DNA of 64,000 bases from Bog-473 sp963711065 (GTDB lineage Bacteria; Actinomycetota; Acidimicrobiia; Acidimicrobiales; RAAP-2), in NCBI GenBank assembly GCA_963711065.1, contig CAVQCO010000002.1, forward strand, positions 372,001 through 436,000, written 5' to 3'. This document shows, in pieces, positions 24,366 through 33,173 of the stretch (positions are counted from its first letter, which is position 1; every line of letters begins with the position of its first letter). The translations under genes were made by a program, and so were the position numbers. The notes beneath the pieces are model-generated. The model made no database searches and had not been told where the DNA came from. It saw only the letters and a list, made by a program, of their open reading frames with translations.

Positions 24366-26308
24366 ATGGAGGCGCCCGCGAAGCTCGACCGGCTCGAACG
24401 CGTCACGGATCTCGTCCTGGTCCTGCTCGACACCCGTCAGCCGCTGACGCTCGATGCCATCGCGCACCAGGTCCCCGGCTACCCCGCGGAGCACGCGGCA
24501 CGGCGTCAGGCCTTCGAGCGGGACAAGCGGCTCCTGCGTGACGAGGGCATCCCCGTCCTCACGCAGCGATTGCCGGGGCACGAGCAGTACGGGTACCTGA
24601 TCGACCGCGAGTCGTTCTACCTGCCCGACCTGGATCTCGAGCCCGACGAGCAGGTCGCGCTCCACCTCGCCGTCGCCGGCGTCCACCTGGGCGATCCTAG
24701 CGGTCGGGATGCACTGCTGAAGCTGGGCGCAGCGGGCCTGGGCGACGTCCGTCCCATCGCGTCGATGGTGCCGCCGGCACCGCTGGTGGAGCTGTTCGAG
24801 GCGGTGCGCACGCGCGCCGGTGCGGCGTTCGCCTACCGGGGGAGCTCCGCCACGTCGCCCCCGTGGGGCTGTGGTTCCGCTTCGGTCACTGGTATCTCGT
24901 GGCATGGGACCTCGACCGCACCGCGGTGCGCACGTTCCGGGTGGACCGGATAGAGGGCGAGGTCTCGCGGGGCGAGGCCGGGGGCGCAGAGGCACCCGAG
25001 GAGGTGGACGTCGAGGCGGCCCTGCCCGACGAGCCCTGGGAGGCCGAGGGGGAGGACCGGATTGAGATGCGCATCCGGGTCGACGCGCTCGAGGCGCGCC
25101 GGGTCGCCGACGAAGTGGGACAGGACAAGGTGGTGCAGCGGTTCGACGACGGGTCGGTCGAGCTCGCGCTCGGCGTCTCGTCGTTCGCCTCCATCCGCTC
25201 CTGGGTGCTCGGCCTCCTCGACCACGCCACGGTGACCGAGCCGCCCGCGTTCCGTTCGGAGCTGGTGGCCTGGCTGGGGGCGCTCGTGGCGCCGCCCGCC
25301 CGGGACCCTGCACCGGCCCGCGCCACGGCGCCGGTCGCGGAGGACGCCGCCACCGCGACCGGGACCCGGGGCGCCCCGGGTGCCGACACGAGCCGGCGGC
25401 TGCGACGGCTCCTGGCGGTGGTGGGCTGGCTGGCCCAGGTCGGCGAGGCGCCCATCGCGGAGGTGGCGCGCCGGTTCGGCATGGCCGAGAAGGAGCTCGT
25501 GGCGGAGCTGGAGCTGGCGGCCTGTTGCGGCACGCCGCCCTACACGCCGGACACGCTCATGGAGATAGAGGTGTCGGAGCGCTCGGTCCGGGCCTTCCTC
25601 CCCCCCGAGTTCGGGCGGCCGCGCCGGCTCACCCCGGCCGAGGGCTTCGCCGTGGCCGCATCGGCTCGGCTGCTGCTCGCCGTCCCCGGGTCCGAGGACG
25701 ATGCGCTGCGCCGCGCCCTGGCCAAGCTCGACGCCGCGCTCGGCTCCCGCGAGGCGGTGGGGCTGGACGTGGACGCGCCGGAGCACCTCGCGGCCGTGCG
25801 GGAGGCCGTCGACGGGAGCCGGGTCATCGAGATCGTCTACCACTCCGGCTCGCGTGACGAGCTCACCACCCGCACGGTCGAGCCGGTGCAGGTCGTGACC
25901 ATCGACGGCCACTGGTACCTGGACGGGTACTGCCACCGGGCGGGGGACATGCGCCGCTTCCGCGTCGACCGGATCGGCGTTGTCCGGGACCTCGCGGAAT
26001 CCGCGCGCCCGGTCGAGGCGGGGCACCGGCCCCTGGAGGAGATGTTCGTGCCGGGTCCCGGGGCGGTCGAGGTCCATCTGCAGCTCGGCCGCGGAGCCCA
26101 GTGGGTGCCCGAGTCCGTCCCGGTGCGGGCGGTGGCGCGGGACGAGGACGGCACGGTGACCGACCTGATCCTCGACGTCTCGGGCATGGCCTGGTTCGAG
26201 CGGCTCCTGCTGCAGCTCGGCCCGGCGGCCCGTGTCGTGAGCCCGCCGGAGCTCACCGGGCTGGCCGCCGATGCGGCCCGCCGGGTGCTGGCGCGCTACA
26301 CACCCTGA
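24366..26308 (+). CDS. pafBC: Fused PafB-PafC WYL-domain transcriptional regulator, split by a frameshift
   Basis: The first half (to about 24838) has a winged-helix (LDRLERVTDLVLVLLDTRQP, about residues 6-25) and the start of a WYL domain. After the G-run at 24838-24842 the protein continues in another frame with VGLWFRFGHWYLVAWDLD (the WYL strand) and a complete second HTH-WYL half (SRRLRRLLAVVGWLAQVG; VEPVQVVTIDGHWYLDGYC). Adding one G to the run joins them into about 647 residues. PafBC activates the LexA-independent DNA-damage response in actinobacteria. Here PafB and PafC are one polypeptide. The break is probably a homopolymer error. Confidence 0.83.
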
Positions 26309-26402
26309 GCCCGGCCTCTCCTCGTCGAGCCCGCGGGGACCGCGGAGACGGGCCACCCGACCGTTCACCCGCGCCGGTGCGGGGACGAGCGAGAGGAGCC
26401 GG

Positions 26403-27785
26403 ATGCTCGGCATCCACGGCGTCGGTCGGGATCGGGCCGACTATTACCTGGGCGATCTCGCCCGGGAGCTGCCCGTGGCGTCCCCGGGGCGCTGGTCCGG
26501 CCCCGCCTCGGCCGGGCTCGGGCTGGCAGGCCCGCTGCAGCCGGAGGCCTTCCGCCGGCTGCTCCGCGGCGAGCATCCGCGGACGGGGCAGCCGATGGGT
26601 CCGGGCCGGGTCCGCCTCGCCGGCTTCGACCTGACGTTCAGCGCTCCGAAGTCCGCCAGCGTCGTGTTCGCGCTCGGCGGAGCGGAGGCGGCCGACGCCG
26701 TCGTCTCGGCCCACGCCGAGGCCGTCGCGGGCGCGCTCGGCTACCTGGACCGCCACGGCGTCACCGCGGCGAGGCGGGCGGGCTCCGGACGGATCGTCCT
26801 CCCGACCACGGGGATGGTCGGCGCGACGTTCACGCACGCCCTCAACCGCAACGGCGACCCCCACCTGCACAGCCACGTCGTCATGGCGAACCTTGTCCAC
26901 GGTGCGGACGGCCGGTGGAGTGCGTGCGACCGGCGTGGGCTGGACGCGCACCGCCGGGCGGCGGCGTCGGTGTACGGGGCCCACCTGCGGGCGGCCCTGT
27001 CGGCGGCGCTCGGCGTGCAGTGGGTCGGGGCGCCGGGGCGGCCGGCGGAGATCGCCGGCGTCGCGCCCGAGCTGATCGGGGCGTTCTCGTCGCGCGCCGC
27101 CGACATCCGGCGCCACCGGCACGAGATGGGCGTGCGCTCTCCCCGCGGCGGCCGGGTGGCATGGGCCGCGACGCGCCCCGCCAAGACGAGCGCGGCGTCC
27201 TACGGCGAGGTCGCCGACGGGTGGGCCCGGCGCGTCCGTGCCCTGGGGGCCCGGTGGGAGCCCGGCCTCGCACCGCCGTCCCCACGGGCCGCCCCGGACC
27301 CGGCGGTTTTCGACGAGCACCGCTTCGCCGGCCAGCTCTCGCTCACCGCGCACGGGGGAGCCCACCGCCGCGACGTGGTGACCGCGTTCGGCGTGGCCGC
27401 GGCGGGTGGCATCACGGCCGAGGCGCTCGAACAGGTCGTGGCGCGCTGGGTCCCGGTGCAGGGCGTCGGCGTGGCGGAGCCGCTCCGGCAGCGCCGGTCC
27501 GTCGTGCCGGCCGGCCACCTCCTGCGGGCGCTCGGGCCGCGGCCCGTCGATCCCGCCCGTCACGACGTGTGGCTCGACGCCGCCGGGGCGATCGACGCCT
27601 ACCGTGCCCGCTGGGGGCTGGGCCGCGCCGCCGAGCCGCTCGGGGCGGGGCCCGACGCGAACCTGGCCTCGTTTCCGGCGGCGCGCCTCGTGGACCACCT
27701 CCGGTTGGCGCGAGACCTCGAGCTGGCGCGGTCTCGGCTCGGGCGCCGCGAGGTCGCCACGATCGCGCAGGACCGGGGTCGTTGA
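26403..27785 (+). CDS. MobF-type conjugative relaxase without helicase domain
   Basis: A 460-residue TrwC/TraI-like relaxase. The N-terminus has the catalytic tyrosine pair in RADYYLGDLARELP. A core strand reads GFDLTFSAPKSASVVFALGG. The metal-binding histidine triad is in NGDPHLHSHVVMANLVHG. It nicks and covalently binds DNA at an oriT. The usual RecD-like helicase half (about 500 more residues) is absent, replaced by a helical arginine-rich C-terminus. ATG 26403 follows GAGAGGAG. It converges on a TraG-like coupling ATPase. Confidence 0.85.
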   Translation: MLGIHGVGRDRADYYLGDLARELPVASPGRWSGPASAGLGLAGPLQPEAFRRLLRGEHPRTGQPMGPGRVRLAGFDLTFSAPKSASVVFALGGAEAADAVVSAHAEAVAGALGYLDRHGVTAARRAGSGRIVLPTTGMVGATFTHALNRNGDPHLHSHVVMANLVHGADGRWSACDRRGLDAHRRAAASVYGAHLRAALSAALGVQWVGAPGRPAEIAGVAPELIGAFSSRAADIRRHRHEMGVRSPRGGRVAWAATRPAKTSAASYGEVADGWARRVRALGARWEPGLAPPSPRAAPDPAVFDEHRFAGQLSLTAHGGAHRRDVVTAFGVAAAGGITAEALEQVVARWVPVQGVGVAEPLRQRRSVVPAGHLLRALGPRPVDPARHDVWLDAAGAIDAYRARWGLGRAAEPLGAGPDANLASFPAARLVDHLRLARDLELARSRLGRREVATIAQDRGR

Positions 27786-27786
27786 C

Positions 27787-29193
27787 TCATCGAGCCAGGT
27801 GCGGCGGGTCGCCGCGGGCCCGATCGCGCACGGGACCGACGAGCTCGCGCCACGGCGAGCACTCGTGCGCCGGTGTCAGCGAGACCTCCTCCACCTCCTT
27901 GTGCGGGCCGAGGACGAGGGCGCGACGGGGAGCACCCCGCGCCACGGCGTCGACGGGCAGCCGGGCCTGGCGCGTGGAGCCGACCGACGTCGAGGGCCGG
28001 ATGCGGCCCCACGCACCGACGCTGCGGCTCACCGTGGTGGTCGCCACCTCCCGGTCGCCCGCCAGCGCGCTGAGGTCGCGGAGCGTCGCGGTGTCGGCGA
28101 TCCCCCGCAGCACCACGGTGGTCCCGAACAGCGAGAGGAAGCCGTCGGCCGCCTGGCCCCAGCGGCCGCGTGCCTGGGAGAGGTCCTGCAGGCAGGCGAG
28201 GACGAGGAGGCCCTGCCCGGCACCCTCGCTGACCATGGCCGGGAGGTCCGGCAGAGGGGCGATGTTGGCCACCTCGTCGAGTGCGAGAAGGGTGGGCGGC
28301 CCGCCCCGCTCGTCGCGGCAGCGGGCATAGGCCGCGTCACGTACGTCGCCGACGGCGGCCACGACGAGCGGGGCGAACTGCCGCTGCCGACGCCCCGTCG
28401 AGCAGATGTACAGCGTGTGGGGACCGCCGCAGAAGGCGTCGAAGTCGAGGGGCGGCGTCCGGGTCGACGCCAACGCCCCTTGGGTGCGATACGCGGCGAG
28501 CACGCCCGACGCGGTGGACCAGATGCCCGACTGCTCCCGGGGGTCGGTCGCCACGATCCCGGCCAGCAGATCGGTCGCCGGGGCGTCCTCCCCGGCGCTC
28601 GAGGCCAGAATTTCGAGGGCAGGAGCTCCCTCGTGACGGTCGATCCAGTGGAGCACGTCCGGCATGGAACGACCCTCCGTCGCCGCGGCGTGCAGGAGGG
28701 TCGAGAGGAGCGCGCCTGCCCGCTCGCTCCAATGGTGCTCGCCCGACCGCGGGGCGAGCACGCGGCTGGCGCCGACCATCGCGTCCGCCGTGACGACGGC
28801 GGCGTCCCACCGCACCGCGGTCGTCAGGGGGGACCAACCGACACGCTCGACGCCACGCGGGCACTCCACCTCGCCACTCGGGTCGTAGAGGAACACCCAA
28901 CCGTCGCCGCCGCGAGAGGACGCCGTGGCACGCATGACGTCGGGCTTGGTCGAGGTGGACACGACCGGCCCATCCGACAGCAGGATATTGGGGATGACCA
29001 GGGAGGATGTCTTGCCGGAGCGCGGCGGACCCAAGACGAGCGTCGAACGCTCTGCGCCAGCCCACATCCACCCGTGTCGTCCCTGTCCAACATAGATGCT
29101 GTGGTGCGCCGAACGGTGGACCCCACGCAGTGCAACAGTCGAATTCAGGCACGAATCGGACAGACCGACATGTGCGTGTGCGTCGTGTTCCAT
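27787..29193 (-). CDS. TraG/VirD4-like type IV coupling ATPase lacking a membrane anchor
   Basis: A 468-residue protein with Walker A LGPPRSGKTSSLVIPNILL near residue 60, a Walker B-like LLALDEVANIAPLPDLP, and GLLVLACLQDLSQARGRWG, the TraG/VirD4 Q-rich sensor strand. Coupling proteins normally start with two transmembrane helices; none is present downstream of the ATG at 29193. Its partner is most likely the relaxase, whose stop codon is 2 bp away on the other strand. An in-frame extension upstream exists but is not protein-like. Confidence 0.82.
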   Translation of the reverse strand: MEHDAHAHVGLSDSCLNSTVALRGVHRSAHHSIYVGQGRHGWMWAGAERSTLVLGPPRSGKTSSLVIPNILLSDGPVVSTSTKPDVMRATASSRGGDGWVFLYDPSGEVECPRGVERVGWSPLTTAVRWDAAVVTADAMVGASRVLAPRSGEHHWSERAGALLSTLLHAAATEGRSMPDVLHWIDRHEGAPALEILASSAGEDAPATDLLAGIVATDPREQSGIWSTASGVLAAYRTQGALASTRTPPLDFDAFCGGPHTLYICSTGRRQRQFAPLVVAAVGDVRDAAYARCRDERGGPPTLLALDEVANIAPLPDLPAMVSEGAGQGLLVLACLQDLSQARGRWGQAADGFLSLFGTTVVLRGIADTATLRDLSALAGDREVATTTVSRSVGAWGRIRPSTSVGSTRQARLPVDAVARGAPRRALVLGPHKEVEEVSLTPAHECSPWRELVGPVRDRARGDPPHLAR

Positions 29194-29711
29194 GCGTGCG
29201 ATGTTTGCGTTGGGAAACAGAAAAATCCAGAGGACATATCGCCCAATGTCGCGACAACGGAGCGCCGCGGCGCTCGCACTGGCGCAGCGTGCACCTCGTT
29301 TGCGTGGTGTGAGCGGTGTGAATCGAAGGTCGTCGACGAACGCAAAATGACCGCGCGAACAAAGAATGCTTGACCTGAGCGTGTTCACAACAGAAGAATG
29401 TGTGTACTCGAAGTGTGAGGGAGGGTTGATATGTGCTGCGACACAACGATGTGTGGCGCGCAAGGCGAGAGTTGTCGGTTCGCTACGTGCGCGGTTCGCG
29501 TCGTGTCGTGGCGGGTCGACGTGACGTCACAGCTCGGGCACTCAAGTCGGTCTGGCGTGGTGCGGGGGCGTCCATGACGTCACCCCAACGGCGTCGACCG
29601 TCGTAAGCAAGTGAATCCGGTGCGGCAGTGCGCACGACGTGGGGTTGTCGGCCGCGGCGTGGCGCAGGCTTCACCTCTATTCAGTGACCATGCTCCTAGG
29701 GAGGTGCACCT
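29194..29711. other. AT-richer noncoding region with two TGACGTCA palindromes
   Basis: This 518-bp gap is visibly less GC-rich than its surroundings and contains no convincing gene. Two copies of the 8-bp palindrome TGACGTCA lie at 29522-29529 and 29575-29582, 53 bp apart; the first is extended to GTGACGTCAC. The gap sits between the coupling ATPase and the histone-like gene, where promoters for both, or an oriT for the nearby relaxase, would be expected. I cannot identify a nic site. Confidence 0.5.
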
Positions 29712-30107
29712 GTGGCAGTAGCCGCGAAGAGAAGGGCCCCGGCCAAGAAGGCCGCCAAGAAACGGGCCCCCGCAAGGAAGGCAGTCAAGCGGGCCCCGGC
29801 CAAGAAGGCCGTCAAGCGGGCTCCGGCTCGTAAGGCGACCAAGAAGCGGGCGCCAGCGAGGAAGGCTGTCAAGCGGGCCCCGGCCAAGAAGGCAGCCAAG
29901 CGGGCTCCGGCCCGCAAGGCCACCAAGAAGCGGGCCCCGGCCAAGAAGGCAGCCAAGCGGGCCCCGGCCCGCAAGGCCACCAAGAAGCGGGCTCCTGCGA
30001 AGAAGGCAGCCAAGCGGGCCCCGGCCCGCAAGGCCACCAAGAAGCGCGCGCCAGCCAAGAAGGCGGCACGTCGTGCGCCCGCCCGCAAGGCGGCACGCCG
30101 GCGCTGA
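29712..30107 (+). CDS. Histone H1-like lysine/alanine/proline repeat protein
   Basis: A 131-residue protein made almost entirely of the 9-residue unit KRAPA[KR]KA[AVT]. The units are arranged as two 28-residue and two 19-residue superrepeats ending in KKRAPAKKAT-like blocks. The GTG start at 29712 has a strong AGGGAGGT site upstream. Such sequences match eukaryotic H1 tails and the C-terminal tails of mycobacterial HupB. It is expected to be a disordered DNA-compacting nucleoid protein. No folded DNA-binding domain is present. A perfect hairpin terminator follows. Confidence 0.85.
   Translation: MAVAAKRRAPAKKAAKKRAPARKAVKRAPAKKAVKRAPARKATKKRAPARKAVKRAPAKKAAKRAPARKATKKRAPAKKAAKRAPARKATKKRAPAKKAAKRAPARKATKKRAPAKKAARRAPARKAARRR
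29740..30100 (+). repeat. In-gene tandem DNA repeat (27-, 57- and 84-bp units)
   Basis: The histone-like gene is built from nearly identical DNA blocks such as AAGAAGCGGGC followed by CCCGGCCAAGAAGGC. Blocks of 57 bp recur at roughly 29925, 29982 and 30039. Such repeats allow copy-number slippage, so the protein length probably varies among strains. Confidence 0.8.
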
Positions 30108-30135
30108 AGCGCTCGTTCCATTCGGGACACGTGAG

Positions 30136-30159
30136 ACCGGGGGCCTTCGGGCCCCCGGT
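30136..30159 (+). terminator. Perfect GC hairpin with TTCG loop
   Basis: ACCGGGGGCC and GGCCCCCGGT form a perfect 10-bp stem closing a TTCG tetraloop, 29 bp after the histone-like stop codon. There is no T-run, as is common for actinobacterial terminators. It may also terminate the convergent cofC transcript. Confidence 0.8.
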
Positions 30160-30177
30160 TCCGCGCCCGGGCGCCGT

Positions 30178-30801
30178 TCAGCCCAGCCGCGCGAGCTCGG
30201 CGACGTCGGCCGGCCAGTCGACGTCATAGGCGAGGTCCGGGTCCCGCAGGACGCGGACGGGGAGCCCGAGTCGGACCGCTTCGGCCCGGTGGGCCCGGAA
30301 GGACCCGGGTCCGTAGGCGAAGTGGAAGTCGCACCCTGCCGGGAGGCGCAGCACGTTGGTCCCGTCGTCGCGGCGGTCCGGGACGAGGGTGGCGCCGGCG
30401 AAGGGCTGGAGGGAGCCCAGCCCTCGCGCCCTGGGCAGGTCGCCGTGCGCGATCGTCACCCACTGCGCCCCCGCACGGGCCAAGCGCTCGACGCCGGCAC
30501 GCACCGCGCCATTGAGGCCCTGTCCGGGCTCCCACACCACGGCGGCGCCGAGCTCCGACGCCCACCGCGCCACGCTCTCGTCGTCGCACACGACGGCCAC
30601 CGGCAGCGGTGCGCACGCCGACACCACATGGGTCGCCATGGCGCGGACCAGGGCGACGCGTTCGGGATCTGTCAGCGTGGCACCGAGTCGCTTCTTGGCC
30701 TGGTGGAACGCCTTGACGGGGACGAGGACGACCTCGGGCCCCAGCCGACCGCCGGCGGGTGCCACCGAGTCCCGGGCTCTCGGCATGGTCGCCCTCGACA
30801 C
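30178..30801 (-). CDS. fbiD: F420 biosynthesis guanylyltransferase (CofC/FbiD)
   Basis: A 207-residue protein with the nucleotidyltransferase opening EVVLVPVKAFHQAKKRLG, AVVCDDESVARWASELGA, and TIAHGDLPRARGLGSLQPF followed by TLVPDRRDDGTNVLRLPAG, all typical of CofC/FbiD. It activates phospholactate or phosphoenolpyruvate with GTP to build coenzyme F420. GTG at 30801 is preferred over ATG 30786, because TACACT lies exactly 6 nt upstream of it. It is divergent from gpsA. Confidence 0.9.
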   Translation of the reverse strand: MSRATMPRARDSVAPAGGRLGPEVVLVPVKAFHQAKKRLGATLTDPERVALVRAMATHVVSACAPLPVAVVCDDESVARWASELGAAVVWEPGQGLNGAVRAGVERLARAGAQWVTIAHGDLPRARGLGSLQPFAGATLVPDRRDDGTNVLRLPAGCDFHFAYGPGSFRAHRAEAVRLGLPVRVLRDPDLAYDVDWPADVAELARLG

Positions 30802-30807
30802 CGACCC

Positions 30808-30813
30808 AGTGTA
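30808..30813 (-). promoter_or_regulatory. -10 element of cofC/fbiD (leaderless type)
   Basis: On the minus strand TACACT (30813 to 30808) is followed by 6 nt and then the GTG at 30801, which fixes the start codon choice. Confidence 0.6.
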
Positions 30814-30846
30814 CGGGCGAGGGCCGGAGACGCTCCGTCGCCGTCC

Positions 30847-30852
30847 TAGTCT
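30847..30852 (+). promoter_or_regulatory. -10 element of gpsA (leaderless type)
   Basis: TAGTCT is followed by CTTGTC and then the ATG at 30859. Spacing is 6 nt and no ribosome-binding site is possible between them. Confidence 0.6.
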
Positions 30853-30858
30853 CTTGTC

Positions 30859-31881
30859 ATGGCCGAGCGGGTGGCGGTGATCGGAGCGGGGTCCTGGGGC
30901 ACGGCGGTGGCGTCGCTCGTCGCCGCGGCCAACCCGACGACGCTGTGGGCACGCTCGGAGGAGCTGGCGGGGTCCATGCAGGCCGGCCGCGAGAACGCGA
31001 CGTATCTGCCGGGTATCGAACTGCCCCCGGGGCTCGCGGTGACCAGTTCGCTCGAAGAGGCGGTCGACGGCGCGGGCATCGTCTTCATGGCGGTGCCCTC
31101 GCACGGGTTCCGCGACGTCCTGAACGGGGTGCCGCCGCACGCGGGGGCGATCCAGGCCGTGGTGAGCCTGGCCAAGGGGATCGAGATCGGGACGAACCTG
31201 CGCATGTCCCAGGTGGTGGCCGAGGTGCTGCCCGGCGTCCCCGCCGGCGTCCTGACCGGCCCGAACCTCGCACGCGAGGTGGCCCAGGGGCATCCGGCGG
31301 CCTGCGTCGTCGCCCTGCCCGACGAGGACCTGGCGCGTCGGGTGCAGGCGCTCGTGCACACGCGCACCTTCCGCGCCTACACCGGCACCGATGTCGTGGG
31401 CTGCGAGATCGCCGGCGCCACCAAGAACGTCATGGCGATCGCGGCCGGCATCGGCGACGGGCTCGGGCTCGGGGACAACACCCGCGCCGTCCTCATCACC
31501 CGGGGCCTGGCCGAGCTGGGGCGCCTCGGCGTCGCCCTGGGCGGCAAGGTGCTCACCTTCGGCGGCCTCGCCGGGGTGGGGGACCTGGTGGCCACCTGTG
31601 CCAGCCCGAAGAGCCGGAACCGGATGGTGGGCTTCGCGCTCGGCGAGGGGCGGCCGCTCGACGACATCGTGAGCGGCATGCACATGGTGGCCGAGGGCGT
31701 GAAGAGTGCAGGGCCGTTGGTCGGCCTCGCCCGCGCCCACGGGATCGAGATGCCCATCGCAGAGCAGGTCCAGGCGATCGTGGAGGGGCGCTGCTCGCCC
31801 GCCGAGGCGCTGATGAACCTGATGCAGCGCCCCTCACGACCGGAGTGGGACGAGGCCCTGCTGCGGGGGCTGACCGCGTGA
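30859..31881 (+). CDS. gpsA: Glycerol-3-phosphate dehydrogenase [NAD(P)+]
   Basis: A 340-residue GpsA. The NAD(P) motif is VAVIGAGSWGTAVASLVAAA, followed by FMAVPSHGFRDVL, PAGVLTGPNLAREVAQGHP and the catalytic region VGCEIAGATKNVMAIAAGI. The C-terminal helical domain has GVALGGKVLTFGGLAGVGDL. It reduces dihydroxyacetone phosphate to sn-glycerol 3-phosphate for phospholipid synthesis. Its stop overlaps the start of a cyclase gene. Confidence 0.96.
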   Translation: MAERVAVIGAGSWGTAVASLVAAANPTTLWARSEELAGSMQAGRENATYLPGIELPPGLAVTSSLEEAVDGAGIVFMAVPSHGFRDVLNGVPPHAGAIQAVVSLAKGIEIGTNLRMSQVVAEVLPGVPAGVLTGPNLAREVAQGHPAACVVALPDEDLARRVQALVHTRTFRAYTGTDVVGCEIAGATKNVMAIAAGIGDGLGLGDNTRAVLITRGLAELGRLGVALGGKVLTFGGLAGVGDLVATCASPKSRNRMVGFALGEGRPLDDIVSGMHMVAEGVKSAGPLVGLARAHGIEMPIAEQVQAIVEGRCSPAEALMNLMQRPSRPEWDEALLRGLTA

Positions 31882-33173
31882 GCGGCCTGTTCCACGCCTA
31901 CGACGCCCTCCCCGAAGCCGGCGACGACGGCCGACGGGAGGCTGCGCTGGCCCACCTCGAGGAGATGCTCCTCATGCGTGGCGCCACCGAGGAGGAGATC
32001 GACCAGGCGGTGGCGGACGGCGTGATCGACCTGTTCGTGGCCGAGCGCATGCTCGTCCCGTCGCGCCGCCGTTACTCGCGCAGCGAGGTCGCCGACCTCA
32101 CCGGCGTCGAGCTCGACAAGCTCGAGCGGTTCTGGCGTGCCCTCGGCTTTGCCAATGTCGACGACGACGACAGGGCGTTCACCGACCTCGACCTCGAGGC
32201 GGTACGCCTCTTCCAGGCCATGCAGGCGCTCGGCGCCGCGGAGACCGAGACGGCGCTGCAGCTGGCGCGCGTCATCGGCTCGTCCATGGCACGGATCGCC
32301 GAGGCCGAGCTCGTGCCCGGCAACATGGTGAGCGCAGAGGTGGACCCCGTGATGTCCGCCGACGCCTTCGCCAGCGTCGCCGACGAGACCATCCCCGCCA
32401 TGGCGAAACTCCTCGAGTTCGTGTGGCGACGCCAGGTCGCGGCCGGGATTCAGCGCAGCATGATGCTGCGCAGCCACGGGCTCGCACCAGGCCAGAGCCG
32501 GACGCTGGCCGTGGGCTTCGCCGACATGGTCGGGTTCACCCTGCTGAGCCAACACCTGAGTGACGGGGAGCTGGCCGCCGTGGTGCGTCGCTTCGAGGAG
32601 ATCTCCCACGACATCGTCACGCGCATGCGGGGCAGGGTGGTCAAGATGATCGGCGACGAGGTCATGTTCGTCGTCGACGGCGTCGCCGACGCGGCGGGCA
32701 TCGGTCTCGGCCTGGCGGACGCCTACGCCGACGACGACCTCCTCTCCGATGTCCGGGTCGGACTGGCCTGCGGGCCCGTCCTCCTGCACGACGGCGACTA
32801 CTTCGGTCCCACCGTGAACTTGGCCCACCGGATCGTCAACATCGCGAACCCGGGCACCGTCCTCATGTCGGACGAGTTCCACACGGCGCTCATGGAGCAG
32901 GCACCGGACGAGTTCACCGCGCAGCCGCTGCGGCCGCGCCTGCTCAAGGACCTCGGCCGCGTGCAGCTGTGGTGGTGCGGCCGGCCGGGCCAGGAGGCCG
33001 ACGGCGCCGGCGCAGCAGCCGACCGCCGGCGCAACGTGCGCTGGGAGCGCCTGTCGGAGGTGCTGCGCGACCTCGAGGAGCTGCGCGGCGTCGGCGAGCG
33101 CCTGCTGACCGCCAACCGGGGCGGCGGCTCAGCCGTCGCGCAGCCGGGCGGTGGCGATGCCGAAGGGTCGTAG
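31878..33173 (+). CDS. Class III adenylate/guanylate cyclase with N-terminal regulatory domain
   Basis: A 431-residue soluble protein coupled to gpsA by GTGA. Residues about 1-180 form a helical regulatory part containing a MerR-like HTH stretch (YSRSEVADLTGVELDKLERF), related to the acid-sensing Rv1264-type adenylate cyclase regulatory region. The catalytic domain has AVGFADMVGFTLLSQ (first metal aspartate), GRVVKMIGDEVMFV (substrate Lys and second Asp) and GPTVNLAHRIVNIANPG (transition-state Asn/Arg), so all catalytic residues appear present. It probably makes cAMP. It overlaps the mannosidase 3' end by 45 bp. Confidence 0.88.
   Translation: MSGLFHAYDALPEAGDDGRREAALAHLEEMLLMRGATEEEIDQAVADGVIDLFVAERMLVPSRRRYSRSEVADLTGVELDKLERFWRALGFANVDDDDRAFTDLDLEAVRLFQAMQALGAAETETALQLARVIGSSMARIAEAELVPGNMVSAEVDPVMSADAFASVADETIPAMAKLLEFVWRRQVAAGIQRSMMLRSHGLAPGQSRTLAVGFADMVGFTLLSQHLSDGELAAVVRRFEEISHDIVTRMRGRVVKMIGDEVMFVVDGVADAAGIGLGLADAYADDDLLSDVRVGLACGPVLLHDGDYFGPTVNLAHRIVNIANPGTVLMSDEFHTALMEQAPDEFTAQPLRPRLLKDLGRVQLWWCGRPGQEADGAGAAADRRRNVRWERLSEVLRDLEELRGVGERLLTANRGGGSAVAQPGGGDAEGS

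Noticed and set aside
29715..30107. CRISPR-like repeat array
   Set aside because: The repeats are contiguous coding units in frame (KRAPAKKA) without unique spacers and with no cas genes nearby.
30759..31877. Upstream extension of the cyclase gene overlapping gpsA
   Set aside because: Wrong-phase Arg/Gly-rich translation of gpsA; GTG 31878 with the GTGA overlap is the credible start.
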